From contig CM071573.1 in the NCBI GenBank assembly GCA_036426205.1, positions 73,196,580 through 73,260,579 on the forward strand: a stretch of DNA of 64,000 nucleotides, written 5' to 3'. Under the pieces are notes generated by a model, which was not told where the DNA came from, did no database searches, and saw only the letters and a list, made by a program, of their open reading frames with translations. The stretch comes from Ascaphus truei (lineage: Eukaryota; Chordata; Amphibia; Anura; Ascaphidae). Both the position numbers and the translations under genes were made by a program. Each line of letters begins with the position of its first letter. The first letter of the stretch is position 1. Positions 1 through 12,118 of this stretch are shown here, one piece after another.

Positions 1-175
1 GGTGCGGCTGGGGGGGTTGCAGGAGCACTGGTGAGGTGAATCTGCGGCTGCACTGTGCTCAGAGGGGCACGCGGTGTAGGCGTGGAGGGCGGGACACACG
101 GGGGGGGTGTGAGCCAATGAGAGTCGTGGGAGGGCGGCGGCCGACGGACCAATCAGATTCCCCCTAGACACGGAC
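1..175. other. GC-rich edge segment
   Basis: A short CpG-containing, G-rich stretch that stops abruptly at an AT-rich tract. Phrases such as GTGAGCCAATG also occur inside the Harbinger MITE at 5754-6435, so this may be the end of a related GC-rich MITE cut by the window edge. That link is an inference. No reading frame of note. Confidence 0.3.
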
Positions 176-510
176 ATACAATGGTTTCAAAAATATAGAT
201 ATAGATTAATAATTATTATTACTAATTGGGTATTAATAATTATTAGGTATTAGTGATTCTTATTAATTAGTAAAAATTATTAATTGTTAATGATTATTAA
301 TAATCATACTTATTAATCATAATATAATTAATAATAATAATATTATTAATAAATAATAATTAACAAATAATTATTATTATAGAATTATTATTAATACTTA
401 ATACATAATTATTAATACATAATTATTACTCAATAAAGAATAATAAAGAATAATAATAATTATATATTATTTATAAATTATACAATATAATTAAAATAAA
501 TAAAATAGTA
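176..510. repeat. degenerate ATT/TAA-rich low-complexity tract
   Basis: About 330 bases of almost pure A and T with imperfect TAA, ATT and TTAA units, ending directly at the L2-like LINE fragment. It looks like an expanded and decayed trinucleotide microsatellite. Confidence 0.8.
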
Positions 511-558
511 TCTCTATGCAGATGATACACAGTTTCTCTATGCAGATGATACACAGTT
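511..558 (+). repeat. 24-bp tandem duplication over the YADD box
   Basis: The unit 511-534 repeats exactly at 535-558. Eight codons are duplicated, so LYADDTQF appears twice in a row in the LINE frame. Confidence 0.9.
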
Positions 559-1155
559 TTATCTATCCATCCCTACCCTCACTCCTGCAATCCAGTCCCA
601 AGTCTTGGACTGACTCCTGGCTTTAATCTCATGGATGGTGCTCTGCCATCTTAAACTTAATATGTATAAAACTGATCTTATATTTCTCCCCCAAAATCTG
701 TCCTGAAATCCTCTTTTTTACATCATAGACCATTTGTACTGTTGCCAAAGCACGTTACCTAGGAGTGACATTTGACCCCTCCCTTTCCTTATGCATTCAC
801 GTTCATGGCATGGCTAAAATTTGTGGCTTCTTCCTTCGCAATATTGCCAAGATTGCCTTTTTCTTTGTCAATCTACTGCTAACATTCTAATGTATGGCCT
901 TATCTCTCCCATCTGGATTATTGTAGCATACTGCTAACAGGCCTCCCTGCCTCACAACTTTCTCCTTTGCAATCTATTCAAAATTTCCTCTGCTATAATA
1001 ATTTCACTTTCTCAAAAAACAATCTCTGCTCATCTCCTCCTTAAATACCTCTCCTATCAAATTTCAGAGTATCTACAGTACAAAGTTCTCCTTTTTACCT
1101 TTAAGGCTCTCCACTTGTCTACTCCTTCCTAAATATTAGCGTTGATCTCTTGTTA

Positions 1156-1461
1156 CAGGTGCACTGACGAGTATTCTAAAACTTGCCTTGGAAATTCTGG
1201 GGAAATATCCAGGTAATGCTGCCAACATTTCAGTGAAATTTCTGCAGACAAACTAATGGCCCATTGGATTAACACAGCGGGGGTCCCTGGCAGTCCCAAA
1301 CAAACTGAATGGGACTGCTTGGGACCACTGCTGTGTTAATCCGATGGGCCATTCGTTTTTCTGCAGAAATTTCACTGAAATGTTGGAGCATTACTGGGGT
1401 GTTGTTGGTGATTGCCTCAGATTTTCCCAGGCAAGTTTTAGAATACTCGTCAGCGCACCTG
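1156..1461. mobile_element. palindromic MITE with TA target duplication (mariner-like)
   Basis: Inverted ends CAGGTGCACTGACGAG and CTCGTCAGCGCACCTG are flanked by TA on both sides (1154-1155, 1462-1463). The arms stay complementary far inward (GCAAGTTTTAGAATACTCG at the right pairs with the left), and the centre is a snapback around GGATTAACACAGC / GCTGTGTTAATCC. It is inserted in the L2-like LINE. A relative lies at 46160-46412. No coding capacity. Confidence 0.85.
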
Positions 1462-1780
1462 TATGCCCCTGCTGGTCTCCTGCGCTCTACTCATAACTGT
1501 CTCCCCTTCACCCCTTTCACCACTACTGCTCTCTTTCTCGTCTTTAACCTTTTATTCTCACTGTCCCTTTCCTGTGGAATTCCCTCACTATCAGCACTCC
1601 TGTATGCCTAGCACCTTCTCTCCCACCTTTTAGTCAAACCTTAAAACTCATCTCTTAAATTAAGCATTTCAATAGCCCAGACAAATGGCAACTGTCCAAC
1701 AACCACAGTAACCCCTACCAACCATTGTGGGCAAGCACTGCCATCTACAGCACTTATTCCCTCACCTGCTGTCTCTGTAA

Positions 1781-2189
1781 GGCTGGGGCCATAGAGGGGG
1801 TAGCAGGGCTGAGGCGCGCTGACGCTGAGGCTCGCCTGCTGAAATCTGCGCAATTTCATGCCCATGCAGGCGAGCCAGCGGGTGTGATCGGAGGCGGGGG
1901 GAGACTGAGGGAGGCGGGGCAGTGACGTTGCTGGGCCAATCGCCTGCGATGCACCGACGTCAACGTCACAGTGCCGACGTCACGGCGCCGTGACGTTGAC
2001 GCTGCTCCGCGCTGATTGGATGTTTTCAGCCGACAGCGCTCTGAAAATCAGCTTGGCTGTCGGCTGAAAAATCCAGCGCCTCAGCAAGCCTGCGGACGCT
2101 CGCGTGAGCCCTCTCTCAAGGCATCCTCATTGAGGATGCAGGGGCTCAGCGCACGGCTCAGCGCGGCTTGTCCTTCTATGGACTCGGCC
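1781..2189. mobile_element. PIF/Harbinger-type MITE, GC-rich
   Basis: Terminal repeats GGCTGGGGCCATAGA (left) and its counterpart TCTATGGACTCGGCC (right) are flanked by TAA at 1778-1780 and 2190-2192. A 3-bp TWA target duplication is the hallmark of PIF/Harbinger elements. The 409-bp interior is CpG-rich with a short palindrome (AGCCGACAGC ... GCTGTCGGCT). It interrupts the L2-like LINE. Confidence 0.85.
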
Positions 2190-2325
2190 TAAGTCACTTA
2201 ACATACCACTTAGATTATAAAATCTCTGGGTAATTACTTTCCTATTGTCTGATTTTGTTTGTTGCATTTATTGCATTATGTTTACCTGTACTATAAATTG
2301 TGGGTGCTACTGTATTTAAATAAAG

Positions 2326-3289
2326 ATATACATACAGACATATATACATTCATACATAGTACCAACAGGTCTATGGCACACATGTGCAGTGTACCTTCCA
2401 GAACTGGTATGGTTAAACTAGGTAGCATTCTCTATACCAGCACATATTAAAACCATGTGTAGTTTATATTGAGGGAATTTGCTTGCACTGAACTCGTAAC
2501 AATTACTATTTGGCCTTAAATCTGTACATTTCACACAATTGCAATAATGGAATATATTTCCAATCGGTCTGTAGTTTTAAGTTGAATTAATCAACTTCAG
2601 TAAAAGTCTTCCCTATGTTAAAAGCTGCTGTATCTGAAAACAAAGTGTTGGTCTCCTGTCTAATTCATACATAGAAATTCAAAGGAGAACACAATAGATA
2701 TGACTTTTCCATCCTATTTCTGTCCAGGTTTCTTATTATTGGAGGTAGTTGCTGATGCTATCGTGGGTGAATGGTAAGCAGACATTGACTGATTCAATTA
2801 ACTGATAAAATCTATTACCATAATGGCAAACAATGTACTATAGCATGATGAATTTACAATATAATCAGAGGTTAACCAGTCATTGAACTACTTCAAAATG
2901 TCTTTGTGATTTACAGTATATATTCTACTTGTACAGTATCTGCAAATACCAATGAAAATAACTTCATTATTTCTAATTCAATTAATTTTGAAATTCACAT
3001 CTCTACATCGAGCAAACCAAGGTACTGTAATTATTTTGAAATGTATCTATATTTACTTCTTGCTTTGACCTATTCAATTACTGTAGTGTAATTTGTGTTT
3101 GCATTAATACTGGAATAAGGTGACCATTACAACTTGAACGAGTGTTCTGTATGTGTACGTCAATGCCATGTGTTTTAATATATGTGTTTTAATAAAGCAG
3201 TAAATCATTTACATTGCGAGTCATTTGTAGAAGCTGGAGTTTTGTTCTTAAACAGTTATAGTACTGTGTATGAGTTTTGTGATCCCAAT
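2326..3289. other. anonymous AT-rich DNA
   Basis: No gene, RNA or recognised repeat. Only short chance frames. It holds scattered TACTGTA/TACAGTA heptamers, for example at 3023 and 3079. Confidence 0.6.
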
Positions 3290-3786
3290 TAGAGATGGAC
3301 GGAACTGTCAAAATCCGTTTATTGGAACTTCCTGAGCTTTCTATTCAAAATCCTTTCCGCGGTGTATAAAATCCGTTGATGGATTGTGCTAGTTTCAATC
3401 CATGCGGATTAATCAAAATCCGCTATTGGATACAATCCACTGGTGGATTTTAAGAATCCAATCTGTGGATTCAGCAATCCGCAGGCAGATTGCTGATTCC
3501 GCGGATTGGATTCTTATAATCTATCAGAAGATTGCGGAATCCACGGATTGGATTGTTAATGATAAAAAAAAAAGACGGAAAATGCAATTCGCCCTTTTGA
3601 CATTGATCTGCGAAAATCCGCGGACCAAAGGACCAGCTGATCTGTGGCAGATGCAAATCTACCCCCAAAATTCACCCGTCTCTAAAAGCAACAGAAAAAG
3701 GAAGGTTTGAGGGGGATACAATATATAAAATTTGAGGCTCTAGTAATATAGCGGATTTAAAATTTGGTGAAAATGTCACCTCTCTA
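3290..3786. mobile_element. hAT-like MITE with internal ATCCG/CGGAT repeats
   Basis: The left end TAGAGATGGACGG and the right end CACCTCTCTA are partly complementary. The interior carries many diverged copies of AATCCGCGGATTGGAT-like palindromic units. The left end matches the better-defined MITE at 5185-5605. No target duplication is visible, so the right border is uncertain. Confidence 0.5.
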
Positions 3787-5184
3787 GTAATAATTTGTAT
3801 TTCCATAATGAGATAATGAATCAAGTCTCATTCCAATCTTTTTAAAGTACTGAATATTACACCATGTTCGCATCTGCCCTTTCTTACTGAACATAGTGAC
3901 ATATTCATATTGAGAACATGGGTGACTCTGTGTGCAGAAGGCCAAAACTGAAGTCAACTTTATATGCCACAAAACAGTAGCATTTGTATGATTATACGTC
4001 ACTTTCTTGCATGCAAACATTCATGCCACACACCAAAGGGGAAGGTCTACATGCCAATACTGTTTGAAACAGGGCTAAAAGTCCATTCTGCATCCATCCA
4101 TCAATAAGGACTTACTGATGTACTGTAAATGGCTTCTTTGGACATGCAGTGATATAGGGCCATATTTACATGTCTTTCGGCAGAAGACACATTAACGCTT
4201 TATTAAGACACACAGTCCCATTCCAGTCAATGCACCAAAAAGTGTCTAATAGCACAGATCACTGCTATCTATTGACATACTACACACTGCTTATTCTTAG
4301 CAACACATTGCTGGCCCTTCTACCAATAAGGGGGAACTCTGAGGGTCAACATTATGTACTTGAATTTTAGCTACTATAAAACATTTCCGGCTGGGTTTAC
4401 CCTGGAAAAGATACAGAACATTACTAGATGTATTTTCTCTTTGAAGTTAAGGTCCAGTTATATTTTTATCTCCCCTTTCATATTCCTGTTCCCTACTTTG
4501 CCTTTGGTGAATGGCACAATATTTCTATTTTATTTAATACGTGGAATGGCAGATTTCCAAAGAGCATTTTATGTGATTTTTCAATTATCTGCCTGTACTT
4601 TACCAATTTATTGTTGCACCTGTTGTTCTCAATGTACTGTGCTATCCAGTAATGAAATAAGTGTTCTCTTTTGTAGCTTCTATATAAAAAAAAGATTATT
4701 TTTGCAAATTAATTGAAAATAAAACAGCTATAATGATAAATAATTGCTAGAAATTGTTGTTTTCGCATTTACTTTGATTCCCACAAATTGTATGTATGTT
4801 GTGCTATTTACAGTCATTTGCATTTTATGTTAAAAGATCATATTCAAGGGTTTAAAGGTTTTGACAGATATATTGGAGACATATAAAGAGAAAGCACTCT
4901 GGTATTAAACAGCTTATCATGCTGCTTCATTTTAATATAAAATAAGAAAAATACATTGGAGAATAAGAACAGGCACGTTCGCAGTTTCCAAGTCCCAACT
5001 TCGCGTTCGATTTGAACTCCGAGTCAAATAGTTTGAAAATTCAATGTTTTATTTGAACAATCAACCAAACATACAGTAGGAGTGAATTCACTAATCCAAA
5101 CAAAATTCAAATCAGAGCCCAAGTGAGGCTGATTCCCGGATTCATATAAAAAAAAGACATTATTTATATTAATATGATTATTTC
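3787..5184. other. anonymous DNA with one short dispersed-repeat end
   Basis: No coding region is supported. At 4156-4172 lies TAGGGCCATATTTAC. Its reverse complement occurs at 6698-6714, which suggests ends of one old MITE family rather than a gene. Around 4980-5180 the sequence has TTCG-rich dyads of unknown origin. Confidence 0.5.
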
Positions 5185-5605
5185 TAGAGATGGATGAACC
5201 AGTCCAAATCTCTTTCAGGAATTTCATTGATTTTGTTTTTTTTTTTTAATCAAATCCACCTCCTCCAAAATCCATCTGCGGATTGGGCACTAAAAAATCC
5301 TCTATTCAATACAGTCTGGATGGATTTTTAAGAATCCGTTCAGCGAATTTCACACCCTGGCAAGATTTTTAACATCCACACACGTATTAATCCATGGACA
5401 TGGAGAAAGAGTGAAAAAGAGCGATATTCACCTCGTATCCAGGTTTTTAACCATCCAGTCACGTAGTTCAGATTGTACGCTAAAATAAACAATTAGAAAC
5501 TGTGGATATGCCTTTTGGAACTGATTCGCTGAAATCCCTGGACCAAAGGAACCGGACGATCCGAGGCGGATCCATATCTGCAAGAAACAAAAACGCCCAT
5601 CCCTA
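5185..5605. mobile_element. hAT-type MITE (TAGAGATGG ends) with perfect 8-bp target duplication
   Basis: Starts TAGAGATGGATG and ends GCCCATCCCTA (reverse complement TAGGGATGGGC). The octamer ATTATTTC flanks it exactly at 5177-5184 and 5606-5613. The interior contains the same AATCC/GGATT-rich units as the element at 3290-3786. Non-coding, 421 bp. Confidence 0.88.
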
Positions 5606-5753
5606 ATTATTTCCTTAAATTAAAAAATATCTCTATATATTCAAGAAGGGAAGGAAAAGGAAATGTTCAAGAATGCTCTTTATCATTTTGCCACGCAGTG
5701 GAAAACATCGAGTTTTATCAACATACTCTATTATGTGAACATGTAAGTCCTTA

Positions 5754-6435
5754 GGCCTCGGTCCCGCTGCGCTCGTTGGCGCGGGCGGCCATGTCGCGAG
5801 TTCCCCACCAGCAGGGGAATCCTCGCGAGCCGGTCCCCCCTGGCGGCACAGCTGACTACACGCTGTGGAGCGTCAGCCGCTAGGAGACACAAGAGAATGG
5901 TGTTTCCTAGCGTTGACGCGTCACGTGGTGTGGCTGTGAGCCAATGGGGAGGGGAGGCTTCGGGAGGAGGAGAGGCTTCGGGGAGCTGGGAGGAGTGTGG
6001 AGTGAAAGCAGGTCTGTGTGTGTGTCTGAGTGCGTGCGTGCCTGTCTGTGTGTGTATGTGTGTGCCCGAGTGCGTGAGTGCCTGCCTCTATCTGTGTGTG
6101 TGTGTGTATGAGTGCGAGTGCCTGCCTGTGTGTGCGCACGTGTGTGTGTATGAGTGCGTGAGTGCCTGCCTGCCTGTGTGTGTGTATGAGTGCCTGCGTG
6201 TGTGTGTTTAAAGTTACCCTCAGCAGCTCCAGCTCCAGCCCGAGTCCGTGGAGGGAGGGGGGGGGAGAGTAGCGGGTCCCTCCGCTCAAGCCACGCCCCC
6301 CCTCCCTGTCAAGCCTCCCACTCCCGCCCACCTCCCGCTGCGGCTCCCGCTCCCTACAGACCGCATATCGCGGTCTGTGTATCTCAGCGCACCGCCTGTC
6401 TGCAGTGCGGGTGCGCTGACTCTGGGAGCGGGGCC
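5754..6435. mobile_element. PIF/Harbinger-type MITE carrying a TG-rich minisatellite
   Basis: Ends GGCCTCGGTCCCGCTGCG (left) and GGGAGCGGGGCC (right), with TTA at 5751-5753 and 6436-6438. A diagnostic hairpin, CAGACCGC-ATATC-GCGGTCTG, lies near the right end (about 6356-6378). The same hairpin, inverted, is in the element at 40115-40614, so the two are one family in opposite orientation. About 200 bases (6010-6215) are a GTGTGTGCCTGC-type minisatellite. This produces long spurious open frames on both strands. Confidence 0.85.
6010..6215. repeat. (TG)n / TGAGTGCCTGCC minisatellite
   Basis: Imperfect tandem array of GTGTG with recurring GAGTGCSTG and GCCTGCCTG units, inside the Harbinger MITE. 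The apparent Cys/Val-rich and Thr/His-rich proteins read from it are repeat translations. Confidence 0.9.
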
Positions 6436-9400
6436 TTAGCCTTAGCTTGAATATCATTGATGCAATCAGTAACTGACACATTTAATAAATTCCAAATAAT
6501 ATTGTCATACGTAAAATCTGCAGCCTATTGTATTTTAATGACTGAAAATTGTACAATTACTGCACTGCCATATTTAATAAGTGGTGCTGTTCCATAAGAT
6601 ACCTTCCAGTGTCAGAAGAAATGTTCTGGCCCGTTCAAGTGAAATCAGCCATAGAATGTGTTCCAGCACTGGAAGGGGGTCTTAAATAGTATCACCCCTT
6701 AGTAAATATGGCCCTATATATCAACCTGTTTTTTTTTTTTCAATGTGCAAGTAATTGTAGGATTTTCAGTTCAATAAATGACGAGACATTTTCTGCAGGT
6801 TTTAAATAGGAATGGCAGTTTAGTTTTAATGGCATTCGAAAAGGTTAGAAAAATAATTCAGAGAATGGAAAAAATGAATGCAGTGCAGGGAGTCCCCTAT
6901 CTCCTCATTTTATCGTATAATTAATTCCATAATGTTTGTAATTGAAACGAAAGAATCCAAAAGTAATTTAATCAATTGGGACTAGTGATACATTTTGTAC
7001 GTAGCACATTTAATCAGTTGTTGAGCTCTACAAGTGTTTGCCCTGCTTCATGCATCACTTGTTATCTGTTTTGTTTTTAAACTATTAGGCAAGATTCTGT
7101 GCTTTGTTGTCTACTAGAATATTCATGAATCAGTGTGCCTTATTTGTCATACTTAAAATACTGTAGTATATAACTTATAGTACTGTTGGGCCATTTCTTT
7201 AAGTCCCAATGATGAGAAGTTTTCTCTACAGTCTAGAAGATCTGCACAAAACAGCTGCCTAGTGCAGTGCAACATGGATTGAGCCAGCTGTTAAATCAGA
7301 AAGCAGCAAAATGAAAAGGTAAACTGCTGTGAAAGAAATCTCTTTTATCGTTGAAATTGGACGGAGCGTCTCCAGGTTGGAGCAGACTGCAAAGTTTGTT
7401 GGCTTCTCCAGCAGAAAAGGTTTTAAATAAAAAGATTAATTAGTAGAGCAGAATAGAGGTAGGTGCAAGCTAGGGGTGTTGATAGAACAGGTTCCTCAAC
7501 TTCAGGAGCCTGTGAGTCACCCCCCAACACCCCAAAACCTTTAATGAACACACAGATCACGTTCTGCAAATGAAAAAGCCACAGCTTTTATTAAATGTAA
7601 TTACAGTAAGTGTTAGCCTTACCAGAGTGCTACCCAACCGATAAAGGCCAATGGTAATCAACCATGGCCCGCAACCCTATGCCAAGGACCTCACAGTCCC
7701 AGCCGCTCAGATCACCCACCAATAATAATAGGGCCAGGATACCAACAGATGGGCCCTGCCCACTCGGCCCTGATAGTCACCTGTAGGCATTAGAGTCCCA
7801 CAGAGCCCCTTCTGGCAAGGTTATCCATATGCCTCCAACGAGCCACCGTGACAGAGGCAACAAGCCCCAACACATGCATATGAAAATCTGAATCAAACTA
7901 TAACACAGTTTCTTCTCTTCTTCCTTATATTTCTTTCTTTTTTTTTTTTTTTTAGAGTAACACGTTTTATCTTTGTGTTCCTTTACTATACAGTATATTT
8001 ATATACATATATTAACATAACAATAATCCGAACATTATAAACACAGGGAGGAAGGGTGGGGATAGCAGCAATGGGCCATGGAATGCTCCTTCCCATCCCT
8101 GCTCTCCTACTTAAACCCCCACAACCCCTATCGTGCCACTTGCCAGCCCCCACTCCCATCTTGCCACGTGCCAACCCCCGGCACCAAGGTAAACCCTATT
8201 GGAAGACGGGGAGGGTCAAGTCTGGCCGCTCCGATCATGCCTCCCCGCTTAGGGATAAGGGGTTCTCTTTCTATGAGAAGTTTACATAATAATGCATAAA
8301 ATATTCAATTTTTACTGAAAAGCAAAGTACATTTAATATATTATTTTCTGACTCCATAAAATGTAACCTGACCAATATATTACATTTAAATACTACCTAA
8401 ACCCTATCTAAATACAATCAAGTGGACTAGAAAGTACACCCTCCAAATGGTGACTAGAAACTTACTGAAATATTGTGGGAAAGAAAATGTTGAAAAAATA
8501 AAAACGGAACAAATTTAATGGCAAATGTTTCCCCCACCTTCTAGGAATGATTGATTTGTCATGCAAATATTAACATGTTACAGATAATGTTGGAAAACGT
8601 ATAAAGACTAAGTTCATGGGAGGAGAAAGGAAGGAGCAGTAGCAGGTAGTATAACATCTTAAAAATGACCACAGATAACAACTTTAATGAGATGGTGGGA
8701 TATAAAATTTGGGAGCTTTAAATAATAACCAAAAAAAGCAATATGAAAAGATATGCATTACAGAAACATATGAAATTAAACTCATGGCTGGCAAGTTCAT
8801 TTAGGGAGTTTTATGGGTTCCCTTTTTCTGAAAGTTTGGGCAAATAGAAGAGGTGATAGAGTATTAGAAGGGAAGATATTTTTGAAGGGAATGGTGAAAA
8901 AACTGTAATGTCTATATTAATTGAAATGTACAGTGGAGCTAGGATTTTTCTTGTTCATTCTTTTTTCAATTTACAGTAGGTTAAAAAAAAAAAAAAAAAA
9001 CTTTTGATGTGGTCCTACACAGGAGGTTAGAGTACAAAATAAAGGAGTTTGGTATGGGTTTATATTTGGGAAGCAAGAATAAGCATGCTACAGTACCTAC
9101 AAACTAAATGGCACAAAATGAGATCAGTCCTGGACAGAGGTTGGAGACAGGTTTAGGAGTGCTTGTAGAGAGCAGGTTTAGTAATATTGCATTAATGGCA
9201 CTTTTTTTTTACCACCAATGAAATTGTCACTAGAGCCAACATGCCACTGTACATAATGCTCTTCTGTTCTCCATCCTTTATGTAACCACTCGCATTCTTA
9301 TTATGAAATTGCACAGGAAAAATGTTCTCTTGTTTTAGCTATAAAAACAAAAAATAACAAGGTTGTGTATGTTAGAACTGTGCTCATAAAACATTCACTA

Positions 9401-9495
9401 ATTGTTATTTATGACAATAAAATAATGTATGGAGGATTTTAACCTAGCAACTGTTACCAAGGTAATCTGCAACTTAAGATGTATTTATAGAAATG
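6436..9495. other. anonymous, mostly AT-rich DNA
   Basis: No gene found. A repeat end (GTAAATATGGCCCTATA near 6698-6714) closes a GC-neutral block from about 6590. 7430-7880 is C-rich and more GC-balanced and may be an unrecognised dispersed repeat. Long A or T runs occur at 7938-7956 and 8985-9000. Everything else is unremarkable. Confidence 0.5.
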
Positions 9496-9499
9496 TTAA

Positions 9500-9775
9500 A
9501 GCACCAGTCTCCATTTTTTTTAGTTCAAAAGAATCGGAAGGGAGGGTTGAGGGGGCACATTTTCTGGGTACCCTCCAATCCCCAAGATATTTGAAGGTTT
9601 TTTTTTTGTGCTGCTGTTTGACCCACAAAAACTACAGTTCTGGACAATATAAAGTCGTAATGTCGTCTCATAGTTGGAGGTTGGGGCACTGTGAATCATC
9701 TGTAAGAGTTCCCCCTCCCCGTAATATAAAAATAATTCCCTCCCCTCTCAAAGAAATTGCACCACAGACTGCTGC
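9500..9775. mobile_element. TTAA-target MITE (AGCASCAGTCT ends)
   Basis: TTAA lies at 9496-9499 and 9776-9779. Left end AGCACCAGTCTCC and right end CACAGACTGCTGC are imperfect inverted repeats. Similar ends at 29939-30296 and 61560-61838 suggest one family. TTAA targets are used by piggyBac and Kolobok elements, and I cannot decide which. Non-coding, 276 bp. Confidence 0.65.
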
Positions 9776-9779
9776 TTAA

Positions 9780-10440
9780 AGTCACAGCTTCAGAGTGAAG
9801 AAGCTACTGTACTTGAGTCTTAGAAGGGATGGGTACAAACGTGCAATAGCAACGCAAAAAAATCTGTTAGTCATTTCAAGTCGGTGCAAATGGGGTATTT
9901 TTTTAAACAAAAAGTTATTTTCCTGAAAATTCCCATTTTGCCTAAAAAAAAAGAAATCATAATTTTCCATAAAACTCTTTGCTGTCTGATGAGCCCTGAA
10001 ATGAAAATGAAAATTACAGAGGATACATCATTTTGATATACAGTATATAACATTATAAAGTACATCTTCAGAAACCAAACCACACTACATTATATACAAA
10101 ATATAAACAAATTATTAATGACATAGGTTCTGTTGTACTACTGATACAGTAGCAACATCATGCAATGCTGTACATTTTTCTGCTGAAGTCTCAATTTCCT
10201 AATATGACTGGAGCAAATGCAAAACGTAAGAGGCTCCAACCAACAGAAGTACTGTACCATACTATCTTGTAAGAAATGCAACACTCTTAAGACATTTATT
10301 GTGGTTGCACACTGTGCCACGTATGGTACAACTGTGAGCACGTGGCCACCTGTATATGAGACAAGGGTTAACACGCACAGCTATCCAGCTGTTTCACTTT
10401 TCTCCACACATGGACCCTCAAATGAATAATATATCCTCTT
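9780..10440. other. anonymous AT-rich DNA
   Basis: No supported gene. It has four TACTGTA/TACAGTA heptamers within about 450 bases (9805, 10039, 10145, 10250). Confidence 0.6.
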
Positions 10441-10447
10441 AATCAGG

Positions 10448-11005
10448 ATGAAGAGTTTGTGAGAGATGATGAGAGGATAAGGAGGAGGGAGAGTGGGAGA
10501 TAGGATGAGGAGAGAGGATGAGGAGGGAGGGTAGGATAGAGCAGGGGAGCGCAATCTTTTTTTCCCTGCGCCCCCCTGCCGGCTGTCTCCCCCTCCTTGT
10601 GCCCCCCCCCCCCCCCCCCCGCTAACCTTGGCTCTGACGTTCTGGCTTCATGATGTCACGTTGCCATGGCAATGCAACGTCACATGACCCTGCGACCTCA
10701 TTCAACGCCGCATTGCCATGGCGACACATCACCAGGGGCCACCTGAACCAAGGTAAGGAGAAGTTCACAGAGGCCTTGCAGCTCCCCGACATTCATATAA
10801 ATGCCTTCGTGAAGCACATGGGGCCTCAGTAAACCCTGCACCCCCCACAGCGAATCTCGCGCCTCGCACTTTACGCACCCCTGGGATAGAGGATGAGCAG
10901 GGATGGTGAGATAGAGGATGAGGCCACAGGGTGAGAGAGGATGAGAAGGGAGGATGAGATAGAGGATGAGGAGAAAGGGTGAGACGGAGGATGAGGGAGG
11001 AGAGG
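10448..11005. repeat. GA-rich minisatellite (GAGGATGAG units), split by a MITE
   Basis: Purine-only array of GAGGATGAG, GAGAGGATGAGGAGG and similar units at 10448-10541 and again at 10884-11005. The two halves were one array before the hAT MITE at 10542-10883 landed in it. A second array of the same kind is at 11855-12118. Confidence 0.85.
10542..10883. mobile_element. hAT-type MITE inserted in the GA minisatellite
   Basis: Starts CAGGGGAGCGCAA and ends TTACGCACCCCTG (12-13 bp inverted ends with mismatches). The octamer GGATAGAG flanks it exactly at 10534-10541 and 10884-10891, the 8-bp duplication expected for hAT. The interior has a C run of about 20 and the palindromic TTGCCATGGCAA. A relative sits at 47402-47697. 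Confidence 0.9.
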
Positions 11006-11010
11006 GGATT

Positions 11011-11850
11011 ATGTTATTCTGTATCTTTTATATAATATTTTCCAAGTATTATTATTTCTTTATATTTTGAGTTAAACACATTTTTTTAATGTTAAAATTA
11101 CATGAATGTTACCATTATGACGTACTGTACATACTACAAACTTTTATACATGTTTATCTAGTAGTACAATATATTAAATAGCAATCCCTTTTCCAGGGCT
11201 GGCCACGCATGGAGCCCTTCAATGCTTCATATGTGGCTCCCACCTATAATGCTATTACAACTATTGTACGAAGGTTCTGAAGGAGCTCAAATGCTTGGTC
11301 CCTTTACATTTTCCAGTTCATATATTTAAACAAGTAACCATACGGGGGAATAATGAAAACTCAAGTATAATTCCAATTTCAATTCTGCATATAACAACGC
11401 ACTGTTCCCTGGAGATCTCTAGTGCAGGTCCATCACTTCTCTTTCTCATTCGGGTAACATATAAAGAGCATAAATGAACTCACTGTTGTTCCCCTGTGGT
11501 TCCTGTTGGCGTGCAACCACGTCCAAAGTCCAAGCGTATGCTATTACAACTAGGCGGTTGCCTAGGGGGCAATTTCGGGGAAGGCGGAGGGTGATGATGG
11601 GAGCAGAGCAGAAGGAAGCACGTGGCGGAAGATAGGGCTGCTTAGGATCAGGAGCTGTGCAGAGCAGGAAGCGGGAGCATACTGGAGCTGGGAGGCTACA
11701 GCTTTGCAGTGGCTCCCTATCCACCAATAGGAAATGTGTGATCTGCCAATCAGAGGGTTTGGCACGCTTGGGGGAGCGAGGCCTATGTGAGCAGAGACAC
11801 AATCAGTGGGTAGGCAACTTCTGATGTCTGCCACCAGGGAGGAGCTGGTG
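11011..11850. other. anonymous DNA, GC-rich from about 11550
   Basis: The first half is AT-rich with no features. 11550-11850 is GC-rich with G-rich runs. It reads open on the minus strand only because of low-complexity Ser/Pro/Leu translation that continues from the adjacent GA array. No gene is claimed. Confidence 0.5.
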
Positions 11851-11854
11851 TGAG

Positions 11855-12118
11855 AGAATGAGGAGGGGGTGAGAGAGGATGAGGAGGGGGGTGGAGAGAA
11901 TAGGATGAGAGGATAAAGAGGAAGATGAGGAGAGAGGGTGGGAGAGAAGATGAAGAGGGTGAGGGTCAGAGAGGATGAGGAGGGAGGATGAGAAGGAAGG
12001 ATGAGGAGGGAGGATATGAAGGGAGGTTGAGAGAAGATGAGGAGGAAGAATGATGATAGAGAGGATGTGGAGGGAGTGTGGAGGGGGGTGAGTGAGAGAG
12101 GAGGAGAGAGAGTAAATA
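11855..12118. repeat. second GA-rich minisatellite
   Basis: Array of GAGAGGATGAGGAGGG-type units, same unit family as 10448-11005. The 191-codon minus-strand frame over it (Ser/Leu/Pro/Thr repeats) is a repeat translation, not a gene. Confidence 0.85.

Larger units (their letters stand above)
505..2325 (+). pseudogene. decayed L2-like LINE, reverse transcriptase C-terminal part and 3' end
   Basis: The plus strand encodes, in broken frames, the last third of a LINE ORF2. It starts at the catalytic box (LYADDTQFYLS near 511-580), followed by pieces resembling the region after the YADD box in L2 elements (RYLGVTFDPSLSL near 755-790). It then runs C- and T-rich to an A-rich 3' end near 2325 (ATTTAAATAAAG). 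Several stops and frameshifts show it is dead. The 24-bp unit carrying the YADD box occurs twice in tandem (511-558), in frame. Two MITEs interrupt it, at 1156-1461 and 1781-2189. The assignment to L2 rather than a related Jockey-group family rests on motif likeness only. Confidence 0.7.

Noticed and set aside
5897..6481. Open frames of 104 and 186 codons on opposite strands
   Set aside because: Both are translations of a TG-rich minisatellite inside a Harbinger MITE.
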